Below are positions 1 through 9,164 of a stretch of 64,000 nt of DNA, piece by piece. A program made the translations under genes and the position numbers. The stretch comes from Myxococcota bacterium (GTDB lineage Bacteria; Myxococcota_A; Bradymonadia; UBA7976; UBA1532). Numbering within the stretch: the stretch's first letter is position 1; the number at the start of each line of letters is the position of its first letter. Under the pieces are notes generated by a model. That model worked only from the letters and a program-made list of their open reading frames with translations, was not told where the DNA came from and made no database searches. Location of the stretch: the NCBI GenBank assembly GCA_963169045.1, contig CAUJDF010000044.1, positions 124,001-188,000 on the forward strand, read 5' to 3'.

Positions 1-408
1 CGGCATGGCCAGCGGCACGCCGTCGAGCGCGCTCTCGCGGCCCTCCCGACGTTTGAGCTCGTGCCAGCGACGCTGCGTGCCGTCGGCCTCGGCGGCGTCG
101 CCAAAGACGTGCGGGTGGCGCCGAACGAGCTTGTCGGTGATGGCGTCGGCCACGCCGGCGACGTCGAAGGCGCCGGCCTCCTCGCGCAGGCGCGCCTGAA
201 ACACGATCTGCATGAGCAGATCGCCGAGCTCGACGCGGTGATCCTCGGGCGTCCCCGCGTCGATGGCCTCGAGCACCTCGTACGTCTCTTCGACGAGGTA
301 CGGGCGCATCGACTCGAGCGTCTGCGCCCGGTCCCAGGGGCACCCGTCGGGGCCCCGCAGCCGCGCGATCACGGCGACGAGACGTTCGAACGCTTCTCCG
401 GCCAGCAT
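1..408 (-). CDS. mazG: MazG nucleotide pyrophosphohydrolase, N-terminal part
   Basis: The gene runs off the left edge; the 136 residues visible from an ATG at 408 are the N-terminal MazG fold. MazG enzymes hydrolyse (d)NTPs to NMP and pyrophosphate in the cytoplasm and limit aberrant or signalling nucleotides. Visible hallmarks are CPWDRAQT near residue 25, the metal-binding LVEETYEVLEAI helix, the ELGDLLMQIVFQA helix and RRHPHVFG with the downstream W-x-x-LK. This spacing is that of full-length MazG (about 260 residues), so roughly the second half is probably missing. It is transcribed away from the TSP3/OmpA gene across a 137-bp gap. Identification is firm; the C-terminal domain cannot be checked. 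Confidence 0.93.
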   Translation of the reverse strand, partial: MLAGEAFERLVAVIARLRGPDGCPWDRAQTLESMRPYLVEETYEVLEAIDAGTPEDHRVELGDLLMQIVFQARLREEAGAFDVAGVADAITDKLVRRHPHVFGDAAEADGTQRRWHELKRREGRESALDGVPLAMP

Positions 409-545
409 CGCGTGCTCCCTTATCCGGCGTGAGTTTTCGACCCGCAGCCTCGTTCCTCGGGCCTTTTCGTCAAGCGGTTTCTTTGCTTGCGGGCCGTTTC
501 GGTTGAATCATCGGGCCTGCCATCCATCCGGCGGAGACACGATCC

Positions 546-3500
546 GTGAGGCGTCTCGTCCTGCTGTCGCTGCTCCTGCTCGGCCCCGCCGTCGCGCGCA
601 GCCAGGGGGTCGAAGCGGATACGGACGGAGGCGGCACCTCCGACGTCCAGGAGGTCCGCGACGGCACCGACCCCGCCGATCCGCGCGATGACTTCGACGC
701 GGATCCCGACGCCGACGGGCTGAGCACGCGCGACGAACGACGCATCGGCACGAACCCGATCGACCCCGACACCGACGTCGACGGGCTGAGCGACGGCCTC
801 GAGGCGAACAACGCCACCAGTCCGCTGCGCGCCGACACCGACGCCGACGGCCTGCTCGACGGCGACGAGGACGCCGACCGCGACGGCATGCGCGACCCGG
901 GGGAGACCGATCCGACACGCCGCGACACCGACGGCGGCGGCACGCCCGACGGCCGTGAGCGCACCGACGGCACCGACCCGCTCGCCGCCCGCGACGATCT
1001 CGACGCAGATCCCGACGGGGACGGCTTCACGTCTCGCGTCGAGCGGATGCACGGCCTCGACCCGTTCGACGCCGACAGCGACGACGACGGTGTCCCGGAT
1101 GGCGACGACCCCGGCGCCCTTCTCGACGGCGACGGGGACGGGCTCGTCGGCGCCCTCGACCCCGACGGCGACGACGACGGCCTGCCCGACGGCCTCGAGC
1201 TCGGCGTCAGCCAGCCCGGCCCCGACACCGACCGCGGCGCGGGCCGCTTCCGCGCCGATGCCGATCCGTTCACACGCACGGATCCGACGCGGGCCGACAC
1301 CGACGGCGGCGGCACGCACGACGGCGCCGAGGACGTGGACGCCAACGGCGCCGTGGACCTCGGCGAGACGGATCCCCGCGACGGCAGCGACGACGGCCGC
1401 CCGACGGACACGGACGGCGACGGCCTGACCGACCTCGTCGAGATGGCGCTGGGCCTCGACCCGCGCGACGCCGACAGCGACGACGACGGTCTGTCCGACG
1501 GCGCCGAGCCCAACTACAACGTCGACCACGACCTCGACGGGCGCGTGAACGCGCTCGACCCCGACTCCGACCAGGACGGCCTGCCCGACGGGCTCGAGTC
1601 GGGCATCACGCGGGCCGGTCCCGGAACCGATGCGGCTGCCGGACACTTCTTCCCCGACGCCGATCCCGCCACGCGCACGAGCCCGCTGTTGTCCGACACG
1701 GACCACGGCGGCCTCTCCGACGGCGTCGAGGACCGAGACCGCAACGGCCGCCTCGATCCCGGCGAGCTGGACCCCACCGATCCGACCGACGACCTCGCGC
1801 CCGACCTGGACGGCGACGGCCTCCCCGACGCCGTCGAGGAGTGGGCCGGCACGCGCCGCGACGACCGGGACTCCGACGACGACGGCCTGGAGGACGGCGC
1901 GGACGGCATCGGCGACGCGGACGGCGACGGGGTGGTGGACGCGCTCGACATCGACGCCGACGACGATGGCCTCGGCGACGGCACCGAGGCCGGCGTGGGC
2001 AGCGCCCCGCGCGACACCGATCCCGCGCGGGGCGCCTTCGTGCCCGACCGCGATCCGGCGACGCGCACCGACCACCGCAACCCCGACACCGACGGCGACG
2101 GGGCGCGCGACGGCGACGAGGACGCGAACCGCAACGGGCGCGTCGACCACGGCGAGACCGATCCCAATCGGGCCGAGGCCGAGCCCGACGCGGCGCCGCC
2201 GCCCGACGCCGCCGTCGACGCCGCGCAGGAGGCCGACGCGGCGCCGCCGCCTGATGCCGCGCTCGACGCTGCGCCGATCGACGGCGACGCGACGCCGGAC
2301 GTGGGTGCGGCGCCACGGATCCACGCCCGCGGCGGCGCGGGCTGCGCGGCGACCCCGGGCTCCGGCGCGCCGCTGCTCCTCCTGATCCTCCTGGCGCTCG
2401 CGTGGCGGCGGCGGCGCGCACCGGTCGTGGCGCTGTTCGCGGCGCTGCTCCCGATCCGCGCGAACGCCTTCGATGTCAACCGGTTCCGGACGGCCATCGG
2501 CGCCGGCGGCCTGCTCGCGACCGAGTCGGCGCAGGTCGCCGCGCCGCCCGGACCGCGCTTCGGCTTGACGCTGCACTACGCGCGCGCCCCCTTCGTCGCC
2601 GAGGACGAGACGGAAACGCGGCTGGGCGAGCCGGTGCAGGCCCTGTCGATGGCGGAGCTCACGGCGGCGTTCGCCCCGCTCGAGCGACTCGAGCTGGGCG
2701 TCGGGCTGCCGATCGTCTTCACGTTGGACGGCGAAGCGGTCCAAGGCCTGTCCGACGAGACGCGTCTGCGCGGCGTCGGGCTGGGGGATGCGCGCCTCTT
2801 CGTCAAGGGCGCGTTGTTGCCGAGGCCCGAACGGGGCGTCGGTGTCGCGTTCGCGATGGCGGCGACGGCGCCGTTCGGCGACGAGGACCGCTGGCTCGGC
2901 GACGCCGGTCCGACGTTCGAGCCCATGATCCTGGTGGAGGGCGCCCGGCGGCCGTTCCGGCTGTTGGCCAACCTCGGCTACCGGATCCGGCCCGAGGAGC
3001 GCATCGCCGATGTGGAGCTCGACGACGAGATCGCCGCCCGCGTCGGCTTCGACTACCTCACGCCGTTCGGCATGCACGTCCTCGCCGAGATCGACGGCGC
3101 CACGCGCGCCGAGGCGCCGCTCGGGGACGCCGGCGCGACGCGGTTCGAGTTTCTCGGCGGCCTGCGCTGGGGCGGTCTTCAGTGCTTCGGGTTCACCGCC
3201 GGCGCCGGGGCGGGGATCGGCTCGGGCATCGGCGCGCCCACGTGGCGTGCGATCGGCGGCCTGATCTACGAGTGCGAGGCGGGCGCGACGCCGGTCGTGG
3301 TCGAGGCGCCCGAGCGCGTCGCGAAGGCGGTCGATGCCGACGGCGACGGTATCGTCGAGGGCGACGCCTGCCCCGACGTCGCCGAGGACCGCGACGGTCG
3401 CGAGGACGACGACGGCTGCCCCGAAGCGGATCCGCCGGTGGACACCGATGGCGACGGCCTCGCGGACCGCGCCGACCGTTGCCCGGGCGAGGCCGAGGAC

Positions 3501-4037
3501 CGCGACGGCTTCGCCGACGCCGACGGCTGTCCCGATCCGGACAACGACGCCGACGGCTTCGCCGACGCCGTCGACAAGTGCCCCGACCAGGCGGAGACGC
3601 CCGGAGATGCCGGCCCCGAGGACGGCTGTCCCGACCCGAAGATCCGCCGGCTCCGCTCTGGCGCCGCCGCGGTCGAGGGCCGCATGGTGCGCCTCGACGA
3701 GAAGGTGCGATTCGACGCGGACTCGGCGCGCATGATGCCGAGCGCGCGCGCGCTCCTTGCCGACGTCGCGCGGCTGATGATCGACCACCCCGAGCTCGGG
3801 ATCGTGCGCATCGAAGCCCACACCGACAGCCGGGGCGACGACGAACGCAACCTGCGGCTCTCGTGGCAACAGGCCGAGGCGGTACGCGACTACCTCGTCG
3901 ACCTCGGCGTCCCGTCGGCGCGCCTGGAGGTGCGGGGGATGGGCGAGAGCGCCCCGATCGAGTCGAACGCCAGCGATGCCGGCCGCGAGGCCAACCGCCG
4001 CGTCGAGCTCCACGTCGTGGGCCCGGCGGGCGGCTGA
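546..4037 (+). CDS. TSP3-repeat/MYXO-CTERM-like/OmpA fusion outer-membrane protein
   Basis: A 1163-residue envelope protein starting at GTG 546. In order: a signal peptide (hydrophobic LVLLSLLLLGPAVA); about 550 residues of Asp-rich calcium-binding-type repeats (DxDxDG) with DTDGGGT spacers; an alanine/proline linker; Cys600 in GGAGCAA followed by a hydrophobic stretch and RRRR (621-624), which resembles a MYXO-CTERM sorting signal; a second signal-like segment ending ANA before FDVNRFR (642); a beta-barrel-like domain; TSP3 repeats with DxCP motifs; and a C-terminal OmpA peptidoglycan-binding domain (EAHTDSRGDD, NRRVELHV). FDVNRFR is the usual mature start of myxobacterial OmpA-family barrels, so this looks like two adjacent genes joined in one frame. 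The role is presumably outer-membrane anchoring of a calcium-binding surface region. Confidence 0.88.
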   Translation: MRRLVLLSLLLLGPAVARSQGVEADTDGGGTSDVQEVRDGTDPADPRDDFDADPDADGLSTRDERRIGTNPIDPDTDVDGLSDGLEANNATSPLRADTDADGLLDGDEDADRDGMRDPGETDPTRRDTDGGGTPDGRERTDGTDPLAARDDLDADPDGDGFTSRVERMHGLDPFDADSDDDGVPDGDDPGALLDGDGDGLVGALDPDGDDDGLPDGLELGVSQPGPDTDRGAGRFRADADPFTRTDPTRADTDGGGTHDGAEDVDANGAVDLGETDPRDGSDDGRPTDTDGDGLTDLVEMALGLDPRDADSDDDGLSDGAEPNYNVDHDLDGRVNALDPDSDQDGLPDGLESGITRAGPGTDAAAGHFFPDADPATRTSPLLSDTDHGGLSDGVEDRDRNGRLDPGELDPTDPTDDLAPDLDGDGLPDAVEEWAGTRRDDRDSDDDGLEDGADGIGDADGDGVVDALDIDADDDGLGDGTEAGVGSAPRDTDPARGAFVPDRDPATRTDHRNPDTDGDGARDGDEDANRNGRVDHGETDPNRAEAEPDAAPPPDAAVDAAQEADAAPPPDAALDAAPIDGDATPDVGAAPRIHARGGAGCAATPGSGAPLLLLILLALAWRRRRAPVVALFAALLPIRANAFDVNRFRTAIGAGGLLATESAQVAAPPGPRFGLTLHYARAPFVAEDETETRLGEPVQALSMAELTAAFAPLERLELGVGLPIVFTLDGEAVQGLSDETRLRGVGLGDARLFVKGALLPRPERGVGVAFAMAATAPFGDEDRWLGDAGPTFEPMILVEGARRPFRLLANLGYRIRPEERIADVELDDEIAARVGFDYLTPFGMHVLAEIDGATRAEAPLGDAGATRFEFLGGLRWGGLQCFGFTAGAGAGIGSGIGAPTWRAIGGLIYECEAGATPVVVEAPERVAKAVDADGDGIVEGDACPDVAEDRDGREDDDGCPEADPPVDTDGDGLADRADRCPGEAEDRDGFADADGCPDPDNDADGFADAVDKCPDQAETPGDAGPEDGCPDPKIRRLRSGAAAVEGRMVRLDEKVRFDADSARMMPSARALLADVARLMIDHPELGIVRIEAHTDSRGDDERNLRLSWQQAEAVRDYLVDLGVPSARLEVRGMGESAPIESNASDAGREANRRVELHVVGPAGG
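612..2170 (+). repeat. Asp-rich calcium-binding-type repeat region
   Basis: Degenerate tandem coding repeats built on gac/gcc/ggc codons, giving DTDGGGT, DSDDDGL and DxDGDGL units, each spaced like EF-hand/TSP3 loops. The low-complexity codons also open long antisense frames across the same bases, which I treat as artefacts. Confidence 0.8.
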
Positions 4038-4041
4038 GCGA

Positions 4042-4584
4042 CTACGCCTCTTCCCACCGGCGGCGGCGGGCGTCGGCGGCCGACGCCACGTCCCGGCGCT
4101 CGGCCTGCTGCGCCGTGCCGGCTCGACGGGCCAGCGTCTTCCAGTAGCTGCGCGTCAGGACGGGCAGGCTCTCGCCGTCGATGAAGCGCACGGGGAGCCG
4201 CCACGCGGGGGCGGGCTCGTCGGCGTGCCCGAGCTCGGCGAGCAGCGCGGCGAGGCGACGCTCCGCATCGGTCATCGCCTCGGCGACGGTTGGATGGGCG
4301 CTGATGGGTGGCTCCGCGGTCTCCGGACGCCTCGCCGTCGTCCAGACGGCATCGGCCGCGAGACGATCGCCCAAGGCCGCCGACGCCTCGCTGGCGGCGG
4401 CGCGCGTGCGGGCCTTGAGCCGTCTCAGATCGTCGTCCGTGGGCTCGGCGCCGGGCGCCCGCACGAAGCGCTCCCGCACCGTCTCGACGAAATATGTCTC
4501 GAGATCGGCCGCGAGCAGTGCGCGAATCCGCCGGCCGAGGTCCACGAGCCGGGCGTCGATCGCCTGCAACGCTGTTTCGTCCAT
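4042..4584 (-). CDS. hypothetical protein, 180 aa
   Basis: I do not recognise this family. The protein is 180 residues, soluble, without signal peptide or membrane segment. The N-terminal half is helical and charged (ALQAIDARLVDLGRRIRALL; LKARTRAAASEASAALGDR). The C-terminal half carries a compact aromatic patch, PVRFIDGESLPVLTRSYWK, followed by a basic-Ala helix ending RRRRWEEA. It converges on the OmpA fusion gene with a 4-bp gap and is divergent from the receiver-DUF4388 gene, whose start is 81 bp away. Coding is supported by a full-length frame with normal codon bias and flanking genes that fit tightly around it. Function unknown. Confidence 0.6.
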   Translation of the reverse strand: MDETALQAIDARLVDLGRRIRALLAADLETYFVETVRERFVRAPGAEPTDDDLRRLKARTRAAASEASAALGDRLAADAVWTTARRPETAEPPISAHPTVAEAMTDAERRLAALLAELGHADEPAPAWRLPVRFIDGESLPVLTRSYWKTLARRAGTAQQAERRDVASAADARRRRWEEA

Positions 4585-4665
4585 CGTCGTCTCCCGCCGG
4601 GTTGTCCGTCACATTGCCCTAGACTACTTTGAGCAGGTCCGGTTCTCGACCACAGGAAGCGCTCC

Positions 4666-6963
4666 ATGCATGGAATCCGGATTCTCCTGGTCGAGGACCA
4701 GGAGAAGATTCGCGTCGTGATGGCTCGGTTCCTCGAGGGCCAGGGCCACGAGGTGCTGGTCGCCGACGAGGCCGAGTACGCCTACTCGGTGTTCACGACG
4801 TGGAGCCCGGGCCTCGCCCTGATCGACGCGAGCCTGCCCGACGCGCCGGGGACGGAGCTCTGCCGCCGGCTGCGCGAAGTGGCGCCCGACGTGTCGCTCG
4901 TCCTGCTGGGGACGGCGGACGAGCTGGCCGCCGCCGAGGGCCGATTCTCGCCGCCGCCGTGGAAGACGCGACTGGCCAAGCCGTTCTCCGGCGCCCAGCT
5001 CCTCGAGGCGGTCGCCGTCGCGCTCGCGGTCGAGGCGCCCCCGGTGGTGTTCGAGAGCCCCGTCCACCTCACCTCCGAGATCCAGGGGCTGACGCTCCCC
5101 GCCGCACCCGACCTGACGCCGGCGCGGACGATGCCCGCCGAGATCGGCGTCGTCCCGGAATCGGCGCCGCCGCCGTCGACGCCCCCGACGCCGGTGGCGG
5201 GTGAGTCCGTCGGGCCGCCGCCGGGTGTGGACGGCCTCGAGGCGCTCGACTCGGAAACGACGACGGACGAGGAGCGTTACATCCTGTCGCCGATGGTGCC
5301 CCGCTCGCCGACCGATCCTCAGGGCGTCTACGGCGAGGTGACCCTGCCGCAACTGCTCTACAACGTGTTCCGCGACATCTTCACGGGTCGCCTGCGGCTG
5401 CAGCGGGGGCGCGTCACCAAGGAAGTTTTCCTGCTCAACGGCTATCCGATCTTCGCCGAGAGCAACGTCCGCTCCGAGAACTTGAGCTACCAGCTCCTGC
5501 TGGCCGGCGTACTGGACGAAGAGACGCACCGGCGGAGCATCGAGCTCGTGAACGCGGAGGGCATTCGGCAGGGCGAAGCGCTGCTTCGCATGGGCGTGCT
5601 CGACCGCGAGCAGCTCGAGTCGTTCTTGCGCCGGCAGGTTCGCGAGCGCCTGCTCAACTGCTTCGGCTGGACGGGCGCCTCCTACGGCCTCACCTACGAC
5701 CTGGGCGTCGCCGCGCTGCAGCAGCGGTTCGAGGTCAATCCGCTCGTCCTGATCTTCGAGGGCATCAAGTCGGCGTTCCCGATCGCGCCGCTCGTCACGC
5801 ACTTCGACGCCTACCCGCGACGCGTGCCCCGGGTGACGCCGAAGTTCCACGACTACGGGACGCTGCTGAAGGAGTTCACCGACGACCTCCGCGTCGCCCG
5901 TCTCTGCGACGGCAGGGCCACCGTCGGCGAGGTCATCGCGCAGAGCCCCTTCGGCCTGATCGACACGCTGCGCATCCTGCGCGCGCTCGAGGTGACCCAG
6001 TGCGTGGAGTTCGGGGCCGCCGAGGCCGCGCGCACGCCTGCGCCGACCGCGCGGCCGAGCACGCCAACGACACCGCCTCGCGACACGGGCGCCCTGCGGC
6101 CGGTGGCCGTGGCGCCCCGCGATCGTCCCAGCCTGTCATCCATGCCCGCGAACCGACCGGCGACGACGAGCGGAAGCTACCGCGCCGTCGCCCAGGCGCC
6201 GGCGGACGTGGCGCCCGAGTTGGCGGAGACGCGAACGCGCCTCGAAGAGAAGCTCGCCGCCGCCCGAACGGCCACGCACTACGAGTGCCTCGAGGTGCCG
6301 ACGACGGCGACGGGGGCGCAAATCCGCAATGCTTTCGATAAGTTGTCTCGGACGTGGCACCCGGATCGGCTGGGGGCGCTCGGCGACGCGGAGCTGACAC
6401 AGAAGGCGCGGTCGCTCTATGAACGCCTGAGCGCCGCGTACGAGACGCTGGTCGACGACCGCCGACGTCAGCAGTACGACGCGCTGACCCTGGCGGTGCC
6501 CACCCAGCCGGCGGGCAGCAGGCCGGACATCCTCGAGGCCGAGGTGAACTTCAACAAGGGGCGCGCCTGCCTGGCCCAGAACGACGTCGTCAAGGCCGGC
6601 GAGTTCTTCGACGTGGCGAGCCGCCAGGACCCCCACCAGGCACGCTATCGGCAGTTCCGAGCCTACGCGCGCTTCCGCGTCGCCGATCCGAAGGACCGAA
6701 AGGCGCGCACCGACGCGCTCGACGAGCTCAAGGCGACGCTCGCGGACACCGTAGCCAGCGACGAGGCCCTCGTGCTGCTCGGTCTGCTGCACCGCGAGAA
6801 CGGCAACCCCGAACTCGCCGAGCAGGCCTTTCGCAAGGCTCTCGAGCTGAACCGGCGCAACGCGGAAGCGCGGCGCGAGCTCGAGCAGCTCGAGGCCGCG
6901 CGGAGTGGCGACAAGAAGGCGAAGGACGCCGGCCTCTTCGGCAAGCTCTTCACCAAGAGGTAG
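4666..6963 (+). CDS. response regulator with DUF4388 (PATAN), J and TPR domains
   Basis: A 765-residue cytoplasmic signalling protein. Residues 5-120 are a CheY-like receiver with the acidic pair E10/D11, phosphoacceptor D54 (ALIDASLPD) and K105 (LAKPF), so it should be phosphorylatable. A Pro-rich linker leads to a DUF4388/PATAN domain (about 222-360, TGRLRLQRGRVTKEVFLLNG). A second Pro-rich linker precedes a J domain with an intact HPD at 565-567, then TPR-like helices (FNKGRACLAQNDVVKAGEFFDVA) to the end (GLFGKLFTKR). J domains stimulate DnaK-type chaperones, so phosphorylation may steer an Hsp70 activity; that is inference. The same GLFGK C-terminus ends the gene at 18839, marking a family. 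No cognate histidine kinase lies nearby. Confidence 0.9.
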   Translation: MHGIRILLVEDQEKIRVVMARFLEGQGHEVLVADEAEYAYSVFTTWSPGLALIDASLPDAPGTELCRRLREVAPDVSLVLLGTADELAAAEGRFSPPPWKTRLAKPFSGAQLLEAVAVALAVEAPPVVFESPVHLTSEIQGLTLPAAPDLTPARTMPAEIGVVPESAPPPSTPPTPVAGESVGPPPGVDGLEALDSETTTDEERYILSPMVPRSPTDPQGVYGEVTLPQLLYNVFRDIFTGRLRLQRGRVTKEVFLLNGYPIFAESNVRSENLSYQLLLAGVLDEETHRRSIELVNAEGIRQGEALLRMGVLDREQLESFLRRQVRERLLNCFGWTGASYGLTYDLGVAALQQRFEVNPLVLIFEGIKSAFPIAPLVTHFDAYPRRVPRVTPKFHDYGTLLKEFTDDLRVARLCDGRATVGEVIAQSPFGLIDTLRILRALEVTQCVEFGAAEAARTPAPTARPSTPTTPPRDTGALRPVAVAPRDRPSLSSMPANRPATTSGSYRAVAQAPADVAPELAETRTRLEEKLAAARTATHYECLEVPTTATGAQIRNAFDKLSRTWHPDRLGALGDAELTQKARSLYERLSAAYETLVDDRRRQQYDALTLAVPTQPAGSRPDILEAEVNFNKGRACLAQNDVVKAGEFFDVASRQDPHQARYRQFRAYARFRVADPKDRKARTDALDELKATLADTVASDEALVLLGLLHRENGNPELAEQAFRKALELNRRNAEARRELEQLEAARSGDKKAKDAGLFGKLFTKR

Positions 6964-6966
6964 GTG

Positions 6967-7863
6967 TCACCCGCGACCGAGGCGCGCCTTGAAGACGCGC
7001 TTTCCGTCTTCGTCCGGGCAGCGGAAGAGGCGCATGACACCGAGGTGCAGGTCGACGAGGCGACCCGCGGGCAGGCGCACCTTGATCTTCTCGTCGTCGC
7101 CCGCCTTGGCGACCCGGCAGCGACCGAAGTGCGGATGGATGAGCACGTCACCGGGCGCGAGGTCGGGCTCGTCGACCTCGACCCCGTCGGGGTCGCCGCC
7201 ACCGCTCGTGACGGGACGGCTGCTGGCGGCGACCGCCGCGGCCCACCCGGAGGCCGCCGGCGGCGTCGGCTGCTTTGACGGCACAGACGGCTCCGGACGA
7301 CTCGCCGCCGGACGCGCGGTGGGCGTCACCGCCGGGTCTGCCGGTCGCGGCGGCGTGAGACGGGGCGCCTCTGCGGCGGGCGCGGGGACCCGCGGCACGC
7401 TCACCGGCGGCTGAAGATCAGGCTCGGGCTTGCGGGGCCGGGTCGTCGCGGTGCGCGCGTGCGCGGGCTCACCGGTCGCGACACCTTCGTCCGCCGGGGC
7501 CCACGCCTCCATCACCACCTCGACGCCGTCCGCGACTGCTTGCTCCAGCACGCCCGCCGCCATGCGCGGGATGCCCTGATCGGCCCACGCGAGGACGACG
7601 CGGATCCGCGTCGCGCCGTCGACCGAGAAGCGCGCTTCGCCGCTCACCAGCGTGAGCGGACCGAGGAGCGAGAAGGGGGCCGCAGCGCCTTCGCAACGCA
7701 GCACGACGTCGCTCACGCGGCCGGCCAGGCGCGCCTGGCCGGCTTCGGCGCCCAGGCGGACCCGCAGCGCGTCCAGCCCGACGGGCAGCGGCGCCTTCGC
7801 GGGCAGCGTCGTCACCGTGCGGCGCTCCACCCGCCACGTCTCGTCTTGCATGTCGCCTCGCAT
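6967..7863 (-). CDS. hypothetical protein with C-terminal HPxFG beta module
   Basis: A 298-residue soluble protein of unknown function. Residues 1-135 form a beta-rich domain (LRVRLGAEAGQARLAGRV, GEARFSVDGATRIRVVLAW) that resembles PilZ-type or related small beta-barrels only in general pattern. A long Pro/Ala/Arg-rich linker (about 140-225) follows. The C-terminal about 65 residues carry PGDVLIHPHFGRCRV, then KIKVRLPAGRLVDLHLGVMRLF, a compact beta module like those starting CarD- or SH3-like domains. It converges on the receiver-DUF4388 gene with a 3-bp gap and lies 8 bp downstream of the DsbD-like gene, so it probably belongs to that operon. Confidence 0.6.
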   Translation of the reverse strand: MRGDMQDETWRVERRTVTTLPAKAPLPVGLDALRVRLGAEAGQARLAGRVSDVVLRCEGAAAPFSLLGPLTLVSGEARFSVDGATRIRVVLAWADQGIPRMAAGVLEQAVADGVEVVMEAWAPADEGVATGEPAHARTATTRPRKPEPDLQPPVSVPRVPAPAAEAPRLTPPRPADPAVTPTARPAASRPEPSVPSKQPTPPAASGWAAAVAASSRPVTSGGGDPDGVEVDEPDLAPGDVLIHPHFGRCRVAKAGDDEKIKVRLPAGRLVDLHLGVMRLFRCPDEDGKRVFKARLGRG

Positions 7864-7871
7864 CGAGAAGG

Positions 7872-9140
7872 TCAGGCGCTCAGGGGCAGCACGTCGAAGA
7901 GGTACACCGCCCCCACGACCAACATGACGATGCCCAACGTGCCCTTGACGGCCTCCATCCAGCCACCGCTCTTCGGCATGCGCGCGAGGAGCTGCGTGAA
8001 CGTGCCGAGCACGATGAACAACAGGCCCATGCCGAGGGAGTAGACCGAGAGCAGCCGGATGCCGAGCATCACGTCCGCTCGCTGGCCGACCACCGTCAGC
8101 GCCGCCACCAGCGGCGGACCGACGCAGGGGGCGGCGATCACGCCGGCCACGCTACCCATCGTGAAGGCGCCGAGGAACCGCCGGCCCTGGCCGCTGCCGA
8201 CCTGATTGAGACGCGTGCCGAGCACCGCAGGGATGCGGATCTCGAACACCCCCAGCATCGAGAGCCCCATCGCAACGAAGATCAGCGCGACCGTGCCGAC
8301 GACCCACACCGACTGAAGCGCGTTGCCGAACACCTTTCCGGAGTTGGCGGCGAGCGCGCCGAGCAGCGAGTAGGTGAAGGTGATGCCGAGCACGTAGACG
8401 AGAGAGAGGACGAAGCCGTGAAGCCGCGACGGCGCGTCCCTGGCGCCAAAGAGGCTGATCGTGATCGGAATCAGGGGGTAGACGCACGGCGAGAGTGAAC
8501 CGGCGATGCCGGCGAGGAACATGAGCGCATAGACCCAGAGCGAACCCGACGCCAGGGCGGCGCTGATGCGGCTGGCCAGCGATGTGTCGCCGGCCGCGCC
8601 CGCCTCGACGCGGTCGAGCCGCTCGAGGAAGGCGTCCGGCTTCTCGAAGCCGGTCAGCGTCTGCACGGACTGCAGCTCTCCCCGGGCATTCACGAACGCC
8701 ACTGTCGGCAGGCCGACGACGCCGTACTTCTCCTGCAGCGGGCGCATCTCGGGGCGATCCTCGGTGAGGTCGATCCGGACCGTCACCCAGCCTTGCAGCC
8801 GTTCGGCCACCTTGGGCTCGACGAAGGTCTCGGCTTCGAGCTCCTTGCAGGCCTTGCACCACTCGGCCGAGAAGTCGAGCAACATCGGGCGCTTCTGCTC
8901 TGTCGCCAGCCGCTCGGCCTCCACCGGGTCCGAAAGCCAGCGCACACCGCCGTCACCGTGCGGCGCCGGCATGCCGAGCAACCCGGCGGCCCGCATGAGC
9001 AGCAGGCAGCCGGCGACGACGGCGGTCACGCCCAGCGTCTTTCGGACCTTGCCGCGACCGTCGAGCGACCAATTGGCGGCGAACACCTTGCCGAACAACA
9101 GGCCGGCCGCCAGGAGCATCCCGCCGATCCACCACAGCAT
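7872..9140 (-). CDS. DsbD-like thiol:disulfide interchange protein with N-terminal thioredoxin domain
   Basis: A 422-residue membrane protein. Two N-terminal hydrophobic segments (1-20, 36-56) precede a periplasmic thioredoxin domain (about 68-180) with active site WCKAC (C95/C98) and the cis-Pro motif GLPTVAF. The C-terminal half is a DsbD/CcdA membrane domain with the paired cysteines in SPCVYPL (C219) and APCVGPP (C339). These proteins pass electrons from cytoplasmic thioredoxin across the membrane to periplasmic thiols. E. coli DsbD has its thioredoxin domain after the membrane domain; here the order is reversed. It lies 24 bp downstream of the thioredoxin-fold lipoprotein gene, its likely partner. 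The family call is firm; the downstream target (cytochrome c maturation or isomerase reduction) is not visible. Confidence 0.9.
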   Translation of the reverse strand: MLWWIGGMLLAAGLLFGKVFAANWSLDGRGKVRKTLGVTAVVAGCLLLMRAAGLLGMPAPHGDGGVRWLSDPVEAERLATEQKRPMLLDFSAEWCKACKELEAETFVEPKVAERLQGWVTVRIDLTEDRPEMRPLQEKYGVVGLPTVAFVNARGELQSVQTLTGFEKPDAFLERLDRVEAGAAGDTSLASRISAALASGSLWVYALMFLAGIAGSLSPCVYPLIPITISLFGARDAPSRLHGFVLSLVYVLGITFTYSLLGALAANSGKVFGNALQSVWVVGTVALIFVAMGLSMLGVFEIRIPAVLGTRLNQVGSGQGRRFLGAFTMGSVAGVIAAPCVGPPLVAALTVVGQRADVMLGIRLLSVYSLGMGLLFIVLGTFTQLLARMPKSGGWMEAVKGTLGIVMLVVGAVYLFDVLPLSA

Positions 9141-9164
9141 TCGGGTACGACCTTCCTGTTCCCG

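Noticed and set aside
420-4013. 1197-aa minus-strand frame opposite the TSP3/OmpA gene
   Set aside because: It is an artefact of Asp/Ala/Gly-rich codons read backwards; Arg/Val-rich with no domain, while the plus strand has signal peptide, TSP3 and OmpA domains.
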